A DNA stretch of 64,000 bases, taken from positions 4,588,001 to 4,652,000 of the forward strand of contig NZ_LT670819.1 of NCBI RefSeq assembly GCF_900129855.1, read 5' to 3'. Both the position numbers and the translations under genes were made by a program. The notes below the pieces were generated by a model. It was given only the letters and a program-made list of their open reading frames with translations. It was not told the origin of the DNA and searched no databases. The stretch's first letter is position 1, and every line of letters starts with the position of its first letter. Shown here one piece after another: positions 1-8,665 of the stretch. Source of the stretch: Streptomyces sp. 3214.6 (GTDB lineage Bacteria; Actinomycetota; Actinomycetes; Streptomycetales; Streptomycetaceae).

Positions 1-129
1 CGGTCGGCTCAGTCTAACGAGCGCCCGAAATTCACCTCCCGAGTACCGCATCGTGAGATGTCCGGACGCCCGCTTCGGGAACTCCCTTCCCACTGAGGCC
101 GAAGTGATAGCTGTGAATTAAGTTTCAAG

Positions 130-155
130 CACTTCGTACGCACTATCGTGCGGCT
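130..155 (+). promoter_or_regulatory. candidate leaderless promoter of the response regulator
   Basis: A TATCGT hexamer at 144-149 lies six bases before the GTG at 156, and no Shine-Dalgarno sequence is visible between them. Transcription starting about 7 bases after such a -10 box would begin at the start codon itself, as in many Streptomyces leaderless mRNAs. No convincing -35 box is seen. The rest of 1-129 shows no gene. Confidence 0.4.
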
Positions 156-863
156 GTGCACGTACTCCTGGTGGAAGACGACGAGCCGGTCGCCGAGTCG
201 CTGCGGCGCGGACTGAAGCGCTACGGCTTCGAGGTCGACTGGGTCACTACGGGCGCCGCCGCCCTCGCCCACTCCGGCCCCTACGACGTCGTACTGCTGG
301 ACCTCGGGCTGCCCGACACCGACGGCCTCGACGTCTGCAAGGCGCTGCGCGAGCGCGGCAACGTGCCGATCATCGTGATCAGCGCCCGCAGCGACGAGAC
401 GGACCGCGTGGTCGGCCTGGAGCTGGGCGCCGACGACTATGTGTCCAAGCCGTTCGGGGTGCGGGAGGTCATCGCGCGGATACGGGCGGTGATGCGGCGC
501 GTCCAGCCGCGTACGGCCGCCGCCCCCGAGAACGGCGCCGACCGGTACGGCGCCCGCCTGACCATCGACCGCAAGGCGGCCCGCGTCCATGTGGACGGCG
601 AGGAGGTCTCCCTCGCGCCCAAGGAGTACGACCTGCTCTCCTTCCTCACCGAGGAGCCGGGCGCGCTGATGTCGCGCGAGCAGATCATGGAAGCCGTCTG
701 GGACGCGAACTGGTTCGGGCCGACGAAGACGCTGGACGTGCACGTGGCGGCCCTGCGGCGGAAGTTCGCCGGGGTCGTCGCCATCGAGGCGGTGCGGGGC
801 GTCGGCTTCCGCCTGGAGATCGTCAAGGACCCGGAGACCGTGAAGGGTCCCGAGTCCTCATGA
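156..863 (+). CDS. OmpR/PhoB-family response regulator
   Basis: A 235-residue cytoplasmic DNA-binding response regulator. The receiver domain is at about 1-115, with acidic pocket E7-D8-D9, phospho-acceptor D49 in VVLLDLGLPD and the conserved K97 in YVSKPFG. The winged-helix effector domain is at about 125-228 and ends in the typical GVGFRLE. Its stop overlaps the start of the downstream histidine kinase by 4 bases (ATGA), so the two are translationally coupled and form a cognate pair. The signal is not evident; the downstream kinase has an extracytoplasmic loop. The GTG start is chosen because it starts the receiver domain directly and fits a leaderless promoter. Confidence 0.95.
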   Translation: MHVLLVEDDEPVAESLRRGLKRYGFEVDWVTTGAAALAHSGPYDVVLLDLGLPDTDGLDVCKALRERGNVPIIVISARSDETDRVVGLELGADDYVSKPFGVREVIARIRAVMRRVQPRTAAAPENGADRYGARLTIDRKAARVHVDGEEVSLAPKEYDLLSFLTEEPGALMSREQIMEAVWDANWFGPTKTLDVHVAALRRKFAGVVAIEAVRGVGFRLEIVKDPETVKGPESS

Positions 864-2212
864 ACCGCCAGCTCATCCGCAGCTACATCCTGCTCGTCGC
901 GGTCGCGATCCTGCTGTTCACGGTGCCGGTGGCCTTCACCCTCACCAAGCAGCTGCGGGACGACACCGAGCTGTCCGTCATGCGCGAGGCCAACACGATG
1001 GCGCTGCTCCTTGGCAACGGCGACCGCATCTCGTGCGAGGCGCTGACCGAGGTGGCGAACGCGTACGGCCGCAAGACCCCCGGCGACGTCCAGGTCACCC
1101 CCACCGGCAGCTGCGCCCCTGACCTGCCGAGGCCCACCGCGGACGCGGCGCTGACCCGGGCCGTGAAGAAGAACGATCCGACGACCGACTGGGGTTCGGA
1201 CTTCATCTGGGGCAAACAGCTGACGATCACCGTGCCCGCCCAGGGCGACGCAGCCGTACGGATCGTCTACTCGACCTCGGACATGACGAGGCGGCTGTGG
1301 CAGATCTGGGGCTTCAGGGCCGCGCTCGCCGTGCTCGTCCTGGCGGCGGCCGCCGCGATCGGCGCGTTCGCCGCCCGCCGGATCACCGCCCCGCTGCGCG
1401 CGCTCAACTCCATGGCGAGCAGGTTCAGCGACGGCGATCTGACGGCCCGCTCCCCCGTGGCGGGTCCGCCGGAGACGCAGACCCTGGCGATCACCCTCAA
1501 CCAGGCGGGCGAACGCCTCGACACGCTGATCGCCTCGCAGCGGATCTTCGTCGCGGACGCCTCGCACCAGCTGCGGACCCCGCTGACGGCGCTCCGTCTC
1601 TCCCTGGACAACATCGCCGACGGCGTCGACGACGAGTTCGTACGGGAGGACGTGGAGCAGGCGACCGCCGAGGTGGTGCGGATGAGCCGCCTGGTCAACG
1701 GGCTGCTGGTGCTGGCGCGGGCCGAGGCCAAGGTGACGGCCGCCGAGCCGCTGTCGCTGACGGACATCGTGGCCGAACGGCTGTCGGTGTGGAGGCCGGC
1801 CGCCGACGAGCGCGGAGTCACCATCGCGCTCAGGGGGAGTGGTGTCGACGACCGGCCGTCTGTGTTGGCCAGCCCCGGTCATCTGGACCAGGTGCTGGAC
1901 AACGTGCTCTCGAACGCCCTGGAGGTGTCACCGGACGGCGGGGCGATCACCGTCCGGGCGGAGTCGAAGGGCGACAAGGTGGTGCTGTCGGTCCTCGACG
2001 AGGGTCCGGGCATGTCGGACGCGGAGAAGTCCCGCGCCTTCGACCGCTTCTGGCGCGGTCAGGGCCTCACCGGGCGCTCCGGCTCCGGTCTCGGCCTCGC
2101 CGTCGTCAAACAACTGGTGACCGACGACGGCGGGACGGTGACGCTGGTGGACGCTCCCGGGGGCGGGCTGTGCGTGCGGATCACGCTGCGGGCCGCACAG
2201 CGCGCCGGGTGA
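860..2212 (+). CDS. membrane sensor histidine kinase
   Basis: A 450-residue class I sensor kinase that partners the response regulator just upstream (4-base overlap). Transmembrane helix 1 is at about 8-28. An extracytoplasmic sensor loop of about 120 residues follows and contains two cysteines (59 and 84) that could form a disulfide. Transmembrane helix 2 is at about 149-171. A HAMP linker follows, then a HisKA dimerisation domain with phospho-acceptor H236 in DASHQLRTP. The C-terminal HATPase domain has the N box (DNVLSNALE), G1 (DEGPGM) and G2 (GSGLGLAVV). The sensed stimulus cannot be read from the sequence. The gene ends 11 bases from the convergent downstream gene. Confidence 0.95.
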   Translation: MNRQLIRSYILLVAVAILLFTVPVAFTLTKQLRDDTELSVMREANTMALLLGNGDRISCEALTEVANAYGRKTPGDVQVTPTGSCAPDLPRPTADAALTRAVKKNDPTTDWGSDFIWGKQLTITVPAQGDAAVRIVYSTSDMTRRLWQIWGFRAALAVLVLAAAAAIGAFAARRITAPLRALNSMASRFSDGDLTARSPVAGPPETQTLAITLNQAGERLDTLIASQRIFVADASHQLRTPLTALRLSLDNIADGVDDEFVREDVEQATAEVVRMSRLVNGLLVLARAEAKVTAAEPLSLTDIVAERLSVWRPAADERGVTIALRGSGVDDRPSVLASPGHLDQVLDNVLSNALEVSPDGGAITVRAESKGDKVVLSVLDEGPGMSDAEKSRAFDRFWRGQGLTGRSGSGLGLAVVKQLVTDDGGTVTLVDAPGGGLCVRITLRAAQRAG

Positions 2213-2223
2213 GCGTGGGCTGA

Positions 2224-2721
2224 TCAGCCCTCGGGCATCGCGGACGAGTGGTGGTTGACGATCTTCCACTGGCCGCCGCGCTTCTCGTACTCGTAGGTGT
2301 AGCGGGCCTCGACCACCTTCTTCTTGCCGGTGGCCTTGTCGGTGAGCGTGAACTGGTACACGCCGGAGTCGAGGGCGGAGTTGCTGTCGAGGACGTTGAT
2401 GTGCGTCTCGATCTTCTTGCCGACCGGCTTGTTCTGGAGGAAGTGCTCCATGTAGTCGACGATGCCGGCGTGGTCCGTGCGGACCTTGTTGGACAGGGTG
2501 GGCAGCAGGACCGCGTCCTTGGCGTAGCGGTCGGCCACGATCTCGGGGTCGCCGGTCTGCAGCGCGGCGTTCCAGCCGTCGAAGAGGGCGGCGATCTGCT
2601 TCTTGGTGGGCTTGGCGGGCTTGTTGTCGCCGGCCGCACTGACCCCGGCCGTCACCGTGGCGACGGTGGCGAGGGCGGTGGCGGTGACGAGGGCGGCGCG
2701 TATGCGGGTCTTGCGGGTCAT
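2224..2721 (-). CDS. secreted SnoaL-like / SgcJ-EcaC family protein
   Basis: A 165-residue exported protein. The N-terminal signal peptide is at about 1-30 (basic MTRKTRIR, hydrophobic core, cleavage near VSAAG). The rest is a single cone-shaped NTF2-like fold of the SgcJ/EcaC (CaMKII association-like) type, with KKQIAALFDGWNAALQTGDPEIVADRYAKDAVLLPT at its start and WKIVNHHSSAMPEG at its end. Family members are annotated as oxidoreductases but few have proven activity, so the function here is unknown. A secreted location is supported by the signal peptide. It converges on the histidine kinase gene. Confidence 0.8.
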   Translation of the reverse strand: MTRKTRIRAALVTATALATVATVTAGVSAAGDNKPAKPTKKQIAALFDGWNAALQTGDPEIVADRYAKDAVLLPTLSNKVRTDHAGIVDYMEHFLQNKPVGKKIETHINVLDSNSALDSGVYQFTLTDKATGKKKVVEARYTYEYEKRGGQWKIVNHHSSAMPEG

Positions 2722-2839
2722 CGCAACTCCTGTGCGGCTGGCGCTTGTTGGGATGACTCAAGATTCACGTGCGGCCGGTTAGCGTCCGTGCAGCCGTCGT
2801 ACAGGGGACGTCCAAGACCTCTCCAACGTTCGCCGGCCG

Positions 2840-2960
2840 TCAGGAGCGGGCGGGCTTGCCGCGGTCGCGGACCAGGCCGGCACCGGCCCCGAGGGAGACG
2901 ACGCCCATGCCGACGGCGGTCAGCACACCCTGCGATCCGTCGACCGCGAACCGATGGTGT
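2840..2960 (-). pseudogene. remnant of an unidentified membrane-protein C-terminus
   Basis: Read on the minus strand, this stretch gives a short open frame ending in a stop at 2840-2842 with strict Streptomyces codon use (GC at nearly every third position). It encodes a small hydrophobic segment (GVLTAVGMGVVSLGAGAGLV) followed by a basic tail, RDRGKPARS. There is no start codon or upstream coding sequence. It resembles the C-terminal membrane anchor of a lost gene, and the parent gene is not identified. Confidence 0.35.
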
Positions 2961-2973
2961 AGGCAGGTACACC

Positions 2974-3729
2974 GTGACGAACGGGACGTGGGGGACGGGC
3001 GAGGCGCTGCTCGCCGGGATCGTGCTGCTGGGGTCGGGCGTGCAGTGGCTGACCGGGATGGGCTTCGCGCTGGTGGCCGTCCCCGCGCTGGTGCTGCTGC
3101 TGGGCCCGGCCCAGGGGGTGGTCCTGGCGAACTGCGCGGCGGGCGTGATCAGCGTGGTGGGTCTGGCGGGCGGCTGGCGTCGGGTACGTCCGGCGGCGAT
3201 GGTCCCGTTGTGTGTGGCCGCCGCCTGCACGGTCCCGGCGGGCTCCTGGCTGACCCGCCGGCTCCCGGAGCCCGTCCTGCTGCTGGTGATGGGCGCGCTG
3301 GTGACGGTGGCCGTCGTGCTCGTCATGCGGGGCGCGCGGATACCCGCCCTGCGTGGCGCCCGGGGCGCGGTCGTGGCCGGCGCGGCGGGCGGCTTCATGA
3401 ACTCGGCGGCGGGCGTCGGCGGCCCCCCGGTCTCCCTGTACGCCGTCAACGCGGGCTGGACGGTACGGGAGTTCGTGCCGAACGCGCAGTTCTACGGCGT
3501 CGTCGTGAACGCCTTCTCGGTGGCGGCGAACGGGGTGCCGAAGCTGGCCGCTCCCCAATGGGTCGCGGTCGCCGCCGCGATGACGGTGGGCGCGTCGATC
3601 GGCAGGGCGCTCGCGGGGCGGCTGCCGGAGCGGCGGGCCCGACTCCTGGTGCTGGGGCTGGCGTTGGCGGGTGGAGTGACGGCCGTGGGGAAAGGACTCT
3701 TCGGCATCTTCGTCCCCTTCCACCTCTGA
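2974..3729 (+). CDS. TauE/SafE-family membrane permease
   Basis: A 251-residue integral membrane protein with about seven or eight predicted helices and the two-repeat layout of the TauE/SafE (DUF81) anion exporter family. The first repeat is near GSGVQWLTGMGFALVAVPAL and the second near GGFMNSAAGVGGPPVSLYAV; both carry the family Gly/Pro motif. Members export sulfite, sulfoacetate or related organic anions, but the substrate here is not determinable. The GTG start at 2974 has an AGGCAGG ribosome-binding site at 2961-2967. The gene stands alone on the plus strand between a gene remnant and the convergent DUF5063 gene. Confidence 0.85.
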   Translation: MTNGTWGTGEALLAGIVLLGSGVQWLTGMGFALVAVPALVLLLGPAQGVVLANCAAGVISVVGLAGGWRRVRPAAMVPLCVAAACTVPAGSWLTRRLPEPVLLLVMGALVTVAVVLVMRGARIPALRGARGAVVAGAAGGFMNSAAGVGGPPVSLYAVNAGWTVREFVPNAQFYGVVVNAFSVAANGVPKLAAPQWVAVAAAMTVGASIGRALAGRLPERRARLLVLGLALAGGVTAVGKGLFGIFVPFHL

Positions 3730-3797
3730 CACCACGCGCGCCGGCGCGAGGCGTCAGCACGGCAGTCCGCGGTCGCTCCCCCGCTCCGTTCGCGCGG

Positions 3798-4460
3798 TTA
3801 CTTCGCCGAGCGGGCGCCCAGGTGGTCGCCCATCTCCTCCGCCATCACACGGCCCGCCTCGAACTCCAGCGTCTCGTCACCCAGCGGGGTCTGGTCGGTG
3901 TCGAGGCCGTCCAGTTCCTCCAGGGGCTGGTCCAGCCGGACGTGCGCGAGCACCGAGTGCAGGGCGCGCAGGGTCGCCGAGGCCGTGGAGCCCCAGTTGG
4001 AGAAGTAGGAGAACTGCCACCACCACAGCGCCTCGGTGGTGCGGCCCGCGCGGTAGTGGACCATGCCGTGGCGCAGGTCGGCGATGACGTCGGCGAGGTC
4101 GTCGGAGATCCGGGCCGGGACGGGCGCCTTGCGGGGCTCGTAGGGGTCGAAGACCTCCGAGTAGACGTCCACCGGGTCCAGCAGTCTGGCCAGGTTCTCG
4201 CGGAGTTCGTCCGCGTCCGGCTCGAAGCCCGGGTCGGGCTCGTAGCGCTCGTCGGGGACGATGTCCTCGTGCGCGCCGAGCCGGCCGCCGGCCAGGAGCA
4301 GCTGGGACACCTCCAGGAGGAGGAAGGGGACCGCCGAGCCCGGCTCGTCGCCCTTCGCCACCTCCGTGACGGCTACCAGGAAGCTCTCGACCTGATCGGC
4401 GATCTGGACAGCGAAGTCGTCCGGATTCCGGTCGGTCGCGTGCAGCGTGGCGTCAGACAT
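3798..4460 (-). CDS. DUF5063 domain protein
   Basis: A 220-residue soluble acidic protein of the DUF5063 family, of unknown function. It begins MSDATLHATDRNPDDFAVQIADQ and is largely helical with many Asp and Glu residues. Actinobacterial members are encoded next to recR, as here. The start codon overlaps the recR stop by 8 bases, so the two are cotranscribed and probably translationally coupled. A role in recombination is only guilt by association. Confidence 0.85.
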   Translation of the reverse strand: MSDATLHATDRNPDDFAVQIADQVESFLVAVTEVAKGDEPGSAVPFLLLEVSQLLLAGGRLGAHEDIVPDERYEPDPGFEPDADELRENLARLLDPVDVYSEVFDPYEPRKAPVPARISDDLADVIADLRHGMVHYRAGRTTEALWWWQFSYFSNWGSTASATLRALHSVLAHVRLDQPLEELDGLDTDQTPLGDETLEFEAGRVMAEEMGDHLGARSAK

Positions 4461-5052
4461 CTAGGAGTCGTCTCCCCTCGAAGGCGCGGCCGAGCGTGAC
4501 CTCGTCCGCGTATTCCAGGTCGCCGCCCACCGGGAGGCCGCTGGCCAGGCGGGTGACCTTCAGGCCCATGGGCTTGATCATGCGGGCGAGGTACGTGGCC
4601 GTGGCCTCGCCTTCCAGGTTCGGATCCGTGGCCAGGATCAGTTCCGTGACCGTCCCGTCGGCCAACCGCGCGAGAAGTTCTCGTATACGCAGGTCGTCGG
4701 GACCGACACCCTCGATGGGGCTGATCGCGCCGCCGAGGACGTGGTACTTGCCGCGGAACTCGCGGGTGCGCTCGATCGCCACGACGTCCTTCGGCTCCTC
4801 GACGACACAGATGACCGTCGGGTCGCGGCGGGCGTCACGGCAGATGCCGCACAGCTCCTCCTGCGCCACGTTGCCGCAGGTCGCGCAGAAGCGGACCTTC
4901 GCCTTGACCTCCATGAGGCACTGCGCGAGCCGCCGTACGTCCGTCGGTTCCGCCTGGAGGATGTGGAAGGCGATCCGCTGCGCGCTCTTGGGACCGACGC
5001 CGGGCAGCCGCCCCAGCTCGTCGATGAGGTCCTGGACCACGCCTTCGTACAC
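4453..5052 (-). CDS. recR: recombination mediator protein RecR
   Basis: A 199-residue RecR that acts with RecF and RecO to load RecA onto SSB-coated gapped DNA. The N-terminal helix-hairpin-helix is in LGRLPGVGPKSAQRIAFHIL (about 13-32). The zinc finger has four cysteines, in CATCG and CGIC (about 57-72). A Toprim domain follows at about 80-175 (VVEEPKDVVAIE). Length and order are standard. It sits between ybaB and DUF5063 in a minus-strand operon, the usual bacterial ybaB-recR arrangement. Confidence 0.97.
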   Translation of the reverse strand: MYEGVVQDLIDELGRLPGVGPKSAQRIAFHILQAEPTDVRRLAQCLMEVKAKVRFCATCGNVAQEELCGICRDARRDPTVICVVEEPKDVVAIERTREFRGKYHVLGGAISPIEGVGPDDLRIRELLARLADGTVTELILATDPNLEGEATATYLARMIKPMGLKVTRLASGLPVGGDLEYADEVTLGRAFEGRRLLDV

Positions 5053-5111
5053 GGACTGCCGTCCTTCCTGGGTTTCCTTGCAGTACGTACGGTAGTTGGC
5101 CGGGGCCGGTC

Positions 5112-5456
5112 TTAGAAAGGCAGGCCCGGAATGCCGCTGCCGCCGCCCAGGCCCTGGGCCAGCGGGCCGAGCTTCTGCTGCTGGAGCGTCTGCGCGTTCT
5201 CGTTGGCCGCGTGGACGGCCGCGACGATCAGGTCGGCGAGGGTCTCGGTGTCCTCGGGGTCCACCGCCTTCGGGTCGATCTGCAGGGCCCGCAGTTCACC
5301 GGAGCCGGTCACGGTGGCCCTCACCAGGCCGCCGCCCGCCTGCCCGTCCACCTCCGTGTTCGCCAGCTCCTCCTGGGCACGGGCCAGGTCCTGCTGCATC
5401 TTCTGGGCCTGCTGGAGCAGCTGCTGCATGTTGGGCTGGCCACCACCGGGAATCAC
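5112..5456 (-). CDS. YbaB/EbfC nucleoid-associated protein
   Basis: A 114-residue dimeric DNA-binding protein of the YbaB/EbfC family. The long N-terminal amphipathic helix (MQQLLQQAQKMQQDLARAQEEL) and the central GLVRATVTGSGELRALQIDP beta region are characteristic. A short Gly-rich C-terminal tail (GLGGGSGIPGLPF) is added, as is common in actinobacteria. It lies 59 bases upstream of recR on the same strand. Confidence 0.93.
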   Translation of the reverse strand: MIPGGGQPNMQQLLQQAQKMQQDLARAQEELANTEVDGQAGGGLVRATVTGSGELRALQIDPKAVDPEDTETLADLIVAAVHAANENAQTLQQQKLGPLAQGLGGGSGIPGLPF

Positions 5457-5693
5457 GATCGGCTCCTGTCTCTGCCTTGTTCCTGTCTGCCACTGAGCCT
5501 ACGTGCTCCATGAGTGCGTCGCCCCGCCACTCTTTCGAGTGAGATACCTCGGTGGCCTATACCTGATCAAGACCTCCTTCCGGGCGGAAAAGCGACGAAA
5601 GCGTGCCCTTCGCCACCCATTGGGAGGTAGGAAGGGTCGGCACATTCAGCATCAGGCGTTACGCGGAGTCACTGAGTCATAAGGGAGTGCCGG

Positions 5694-6443
5694 GTGGGTC
5701 AGCCGGAGATGCAGCCCGAGGGTCCGCCTCAGGACGAGCGGGGCGAGGGCGCGGCCGGGCTGCGGCCGGGCGACCTGACCGGGCGGGCGCTCCCGCTCGG
5801 CGACTGGGGCGAGCCCGCCGAGCGGCTGGAGGAGCTGTACCGGTGGGTGGAGCGCGGCGCGCTGGAGACCGCCGCCTGGTACCTCGCCGACCGGGTGTGG
5901 AAGCGGCGGGGCGCACGGGCGCTGCGGGCCGGGGCGGCGGCGGGGGCGGTGTGCGGGGCCGCGCTGCCGTTGCTGGATCTGACCCGGGTGATGGGCGGGG
6001 TCGCCCCCTGGGGGTATCTGGCGCTGCTGCTGGCGGTGGCGTGCGTGGCGGTGGACCGGTTCTTCGGGGTGACGTCCGGCTGGATAAGGGACGTGGCGAC
6101 CGCGCAGGCCGTGCAGCGGCGGTTGCAGGTGTTGCAGTTCGACTGGGCCTCGGAGAGCGTGCGGGAGGTGCTGGGGCCTGCGGAGGGGACGGCGAGTGAG
6201 GCCGCGGAGCGGTGCCTCGGGGTGTTGCGGCGGTTCTCGGAGGACGTGACGGATCTGGTGCGTACGGAGACGGCGGACTGGATGGTGGAGTTTCGCAGCG
6301 GGCCCGCTCCGCTGGGGATTCAGTCGGCGGTTGCCTCCGGCGGGCGGGTGGACGTCGGTGGCGGGTCTGGGCGGTTTCCTTCGCCGCCCGGGGTGAACGC
6401 TCGGCCGAACATGCCTCGGCAGCGGCCGCCGGAGCCGCGGTGA
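5694..6443 (+). CDS. SLATT-domain membrane protein
   Basis: A 249-residue protein with an acidic N-terminus, two adjacent transmembrane helices (about 77-100 and 103-125, the second ending VDRFFG), and then a cytoplasmic helical region containing TAQAVQRRLQVLQFDWASE. This two-helix plus coiled-helix layout fits the SLATT family, some members of which are predicted effectors in nucleotide-signal defence systems. Here it is a standing neighbour of the ybaB-recR operon, divergently transcribed, and no nucleotide cyclase is nearby, so a housekeeping role is as likely. The GTG start has a GGGAGTGCC site just upstream. Confidence 0.7.
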   Translation: MGQPEMQPEGPPQDERGEGAAGLRPGDLTGRALPLGDWGEPAERLEELYRWVERGALETAAWYLADRVWKRRGARALRAGAAAGAVCGAALPLLDLTRVMGGVAPWGYLALLLAVACVAVDRFFGVTSGWIRDVATAQAVQRRLQVLQFDWASESVREVLGPAEGTASEAAERCLGVLRRFSEDVTDLVRTETADWMVEFRSGPAPLGIQSAVASGGRVDVGGGSGRFPSPPGVNARPNMPRQRPPEPR

Positions 6444-6484
6444 GGGCGGTTCTTCGCCCCCGCCGCCCCTACCCGTCCCATCCC

Positions 6485-6574
6485 TGGGGGCTTTGCCCCC
6501 AGACCCCCTGTCGGCCCTTGAAGGGCCTCGTCCTCAAATGCCGGACGGGCTGGGTGTGCCGGACGGGCTGGGTG
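6485..6574. repeat. Streptomyces-type intergenic repeat with tandem 18-mers
   Basis: The gap 6444-6710 has no gene. It contains a small hairpin (TGGGGGC-TTT-GCCCCCA, 6485-6501), then a CTTGAAGGGCC segment, then two perfect tandem copies of an 18-base unit that starts TGCCGGACGGGC (6539-6556 and 6557-6574). A very similar CAAA-GCCGGACGGGCTG block occurs between genes in many Streptomyces genomes (from memory). Confidence 0.6.
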
Positions 6575-6710
6575 TGCTGGAGCTGCACAGGCGCCGTGTT
6601 CGATGGCGTCGACGGAGGGCGGGGCGCCGTCCTGGGCAGTCGTTCGTGAGTTCACCGTACGACTGTCCGAAGGCGTCGGCGGGGCCCGTCGGCCGACGTT
6701 CGCCCGACGT

Positions 6711-8576
6711 TCACCCCTTGGTGTAGGTGAGCTTCTCCCCGGTGCCGGTGTTGACGCGTTGCAGCTTGCCGTCGGCGAGCAGGGTGACCTCGGAGGCGGT
6801 GCCGGGACTGCACGAGGTGAGGGGTTCGCCGGCGGTGACCTTGGAGGGGCCGATCTCCAACGGGCCGTCGCCGCCCGGTCGTTGGGTGAGGTCGGCGCTG
6901 AACTCGCAGTGGTAGGTGCCGCCGTCGGCGACGAGGGCGAGCACCGGGTCGCCCACCGTGCCCTGGCGGATGGTGAGCCGGCGCTTGTTCGTGCCGCTCG
7001 CGTTCTCGATCGTGGTGGTCCAGGTGCCGAGGTAGGCCGCCGGGACCACACCGTCCGACGACGACGGGGAGGGCGAAGGCGACGAGGACCCCGACGGGTT
7101 CGGCGGTGTCGAGGCCTTCGGGGGCGGGGAGTTCGAGGCTCCCGTGGCCGGGCCGGGCGTCGGCTGCGCGGTGGCGTCGCCGTCGCCGTTCAGGAACGCG
7201 TACACCGAGCCGCCGGCGGCGATCGCGACCACCAGGGCGACCAGGACCAGCAGCGCGGTCGTACGGCGGTTGCGGCGCGGGGGGTCCTGCGGGTCGGCGC
7301 CGGTCTGCCCGTGGGGGGCGCCGCCGCCGTCCGCGTACGGGTTGTACGGGACGGAGGCGCCCTGCGCCGGGGACCAGGCGCCCGACGGCTGGGGCGGGTA
7401 GCCGTAGGCGGGGGCGGCGGCCGGGTGTTGCTGGGGGTGGCCGTACGCCGGGTGGGCCGGGGCGGTGTCCGCGCCGGCCGGGGGTGACTGCGGCGGGATG
7501 CCGTCGTGGCCCGCGAGCAGGGTGGGGCGGTGGGCCGGGGAGAACGCGTCGCCGCGCGGGCCGGAGTGTTCCGGGGTGGCTTCGCGGGCGGTCGCCGGGT
7601 ACTCGGGGAAGGCCGGGGCGGCGGGGTGGGAGAGGCCGCCGCCGTCCGTGCCCTCGGGGTCCTCCACCTCCAGCAGCCGCACGGCGTGACGGCCGAGTTG
7701 GGCGACGAGGGCGCCGGGCAGCCAGGGGTCGCGGGAGCGGCCGTCGGAGACGGTGTCGTCGGCGCCCGTGAGCTCCAGGACGCGGTCCGGGGTGGGGCGG
7801 GCGGCCGGGTCCTTGCGCAGACAGGCGCGGACCAGGTCGGCGATGCCCTCGGGGACGCCCGTCAGGTCGGGTTCGTCCTCGGCGATGCGGAACATCAGGG
7901 CGTGCGCCCCGCTGTCGGCGGAGCCGAAGGGAAGGGTGCCGGTGGCGGCGTAGGCGAGGACGGAGCCGAGGCAGAAGACGTCGCTGGCCGGGGTGACGGC
8001 GTCGCCGCGCACCTGCTCGGGGGCCAGGAAGCCGGGCGAGCCGACCACCGCGCCGGTCTGGGTGAGCCGGCTCTCGCCGGTGACGCTCTCCAGCGCCCGT
8101 GCGACACCGAAGTCGATGACGCGGGGGCCTTCGATGGTGACCATCACGTTGGACGGCTTGAGGTCGCGGTGGACGATCCCGGCCGCGTGGATGTTGGTGA
8201 GCGCGTGCGCGAGCCCGGCGGCGAGGATGCGCACCGACCGCTCGGGCAGCGGCCCGTGGTCGTGGCTGACGACCTGCTGGAGGCTCGGGCCCGCGACATA
8301 GCCGGTGGCGACCCAGGGCACCTCGGCCTCGGTGTCGGCGTCCAGGACGGGCGCCGTCCAGAACCCGCCGACCCGCTGGGCGTTGCGCACCTCCTGCCGG
8401 AAGCGCGCCCGGAACTCCTCGCGCGCCGCCAGCTCCCGCCGCACCAGCTTCACGGCGACCGTCCGCCCACGGTCCGAACGGGCGAGGTAGACCTGCCCCA
8501 TCCCGCCCGCTCCCAGCCGCGCGAGCAGCCGGTAGCCGCCGATGCGCTGCGGGTCCCCGGGCCCCAGTTTCTCCAT
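6711..8576 (-). CDS. membrane Ser/Thr protein kinase (Hanks type)
   Basis: A 621-residue receptor-like kinase. The kinase domain is at about 14-265, with glycine loop LGAGGMGQVYLA, catalytic K43 (AVKLVRR), HRDLKPSN with D138, and DFG at 155-157. A long Pro/Ala/Gly-rich juxtamembrane linker follows. A single transmembrane helix (TTALLVLVALVVAIAAGGSVYAFL) and a Ser/Pro-rich stalk lead to an extracellular domain of about 110 residues. It has no PASTA repeats. The extracellular part reads like a small beta-barrel with two cysteines (TYHCEF, LTSCSPG). The ATG at 8576 (MEKLGPGDPQ) is preferred because GGGGAAGG lies just upstream and family members begin this way. Confidence 0.92.
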   Translation of the reverse strand: MEKLGPGDPQRIGGYRLLARLGAGGMGQVYLARSDRGRTVAVKLVRRELAAREEFRARFRQEVRNAQRVGGFWTAPVLDADTEAEVPWVATGYVAGPSLQQVVSHDHGPLPERSVRILAAGLAHALTNIHAAGIVHRDLKPSNVMVTIEGPRVIDFGVARALESVTGESRLTQTGAVVGSPGFLAPEQVRGDAVTPASDVFCLGSVLAYAATGTLPFGSADSGAHALMFRIAEDEPDLTGVPEGIADLVRACLRKDPAARPTPDRVLELTGADDTVSDGRSRDPWLPGALVAQLGRHAVRLLEVEDPEGTDGGGLSHPAAPAFPEYPATAREATPEHSGPRGDAFSPAHRPTLLAGHDGIPPQSPPAGADTAPAHPAYGHPQQHPAAAPAYGYPPQPSGAWSPAQGASVPYNPYADGGGAPHGQTGADPQDPPRRNRRTTALLVLVALVVAIAAGGSVYAFLNGDGDATAQPTPGPATGASNSPPPKASTPPNPSGSSSPSPSPSSSDGVVPAAYLGTWTTTIENASGTNKRRLTIRQGTVGDPVLALVADGGTYHCEFSADLTQRPGGDGPLEIGPSKVTAGEPLTSCSPGTASEVTLLADGKLQRVNTGTGEKLTYTKG

Positions 8577-8665
8577 CGCAGCGCCGCCCTTCCCCCACAT
8601 GTGTGATCGAGACATGTGTGTGCCGAGAATAAACCGGCCGTTCGGGCCGTCGCGTGGCGCGATGT

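Noticed and set aside
5694..6443. SLATT protein as part of a CBASS-like defence system
   Set aside because: No cyclase or other effector nearby; the gene is a stable neighbour of ybaB-recR.
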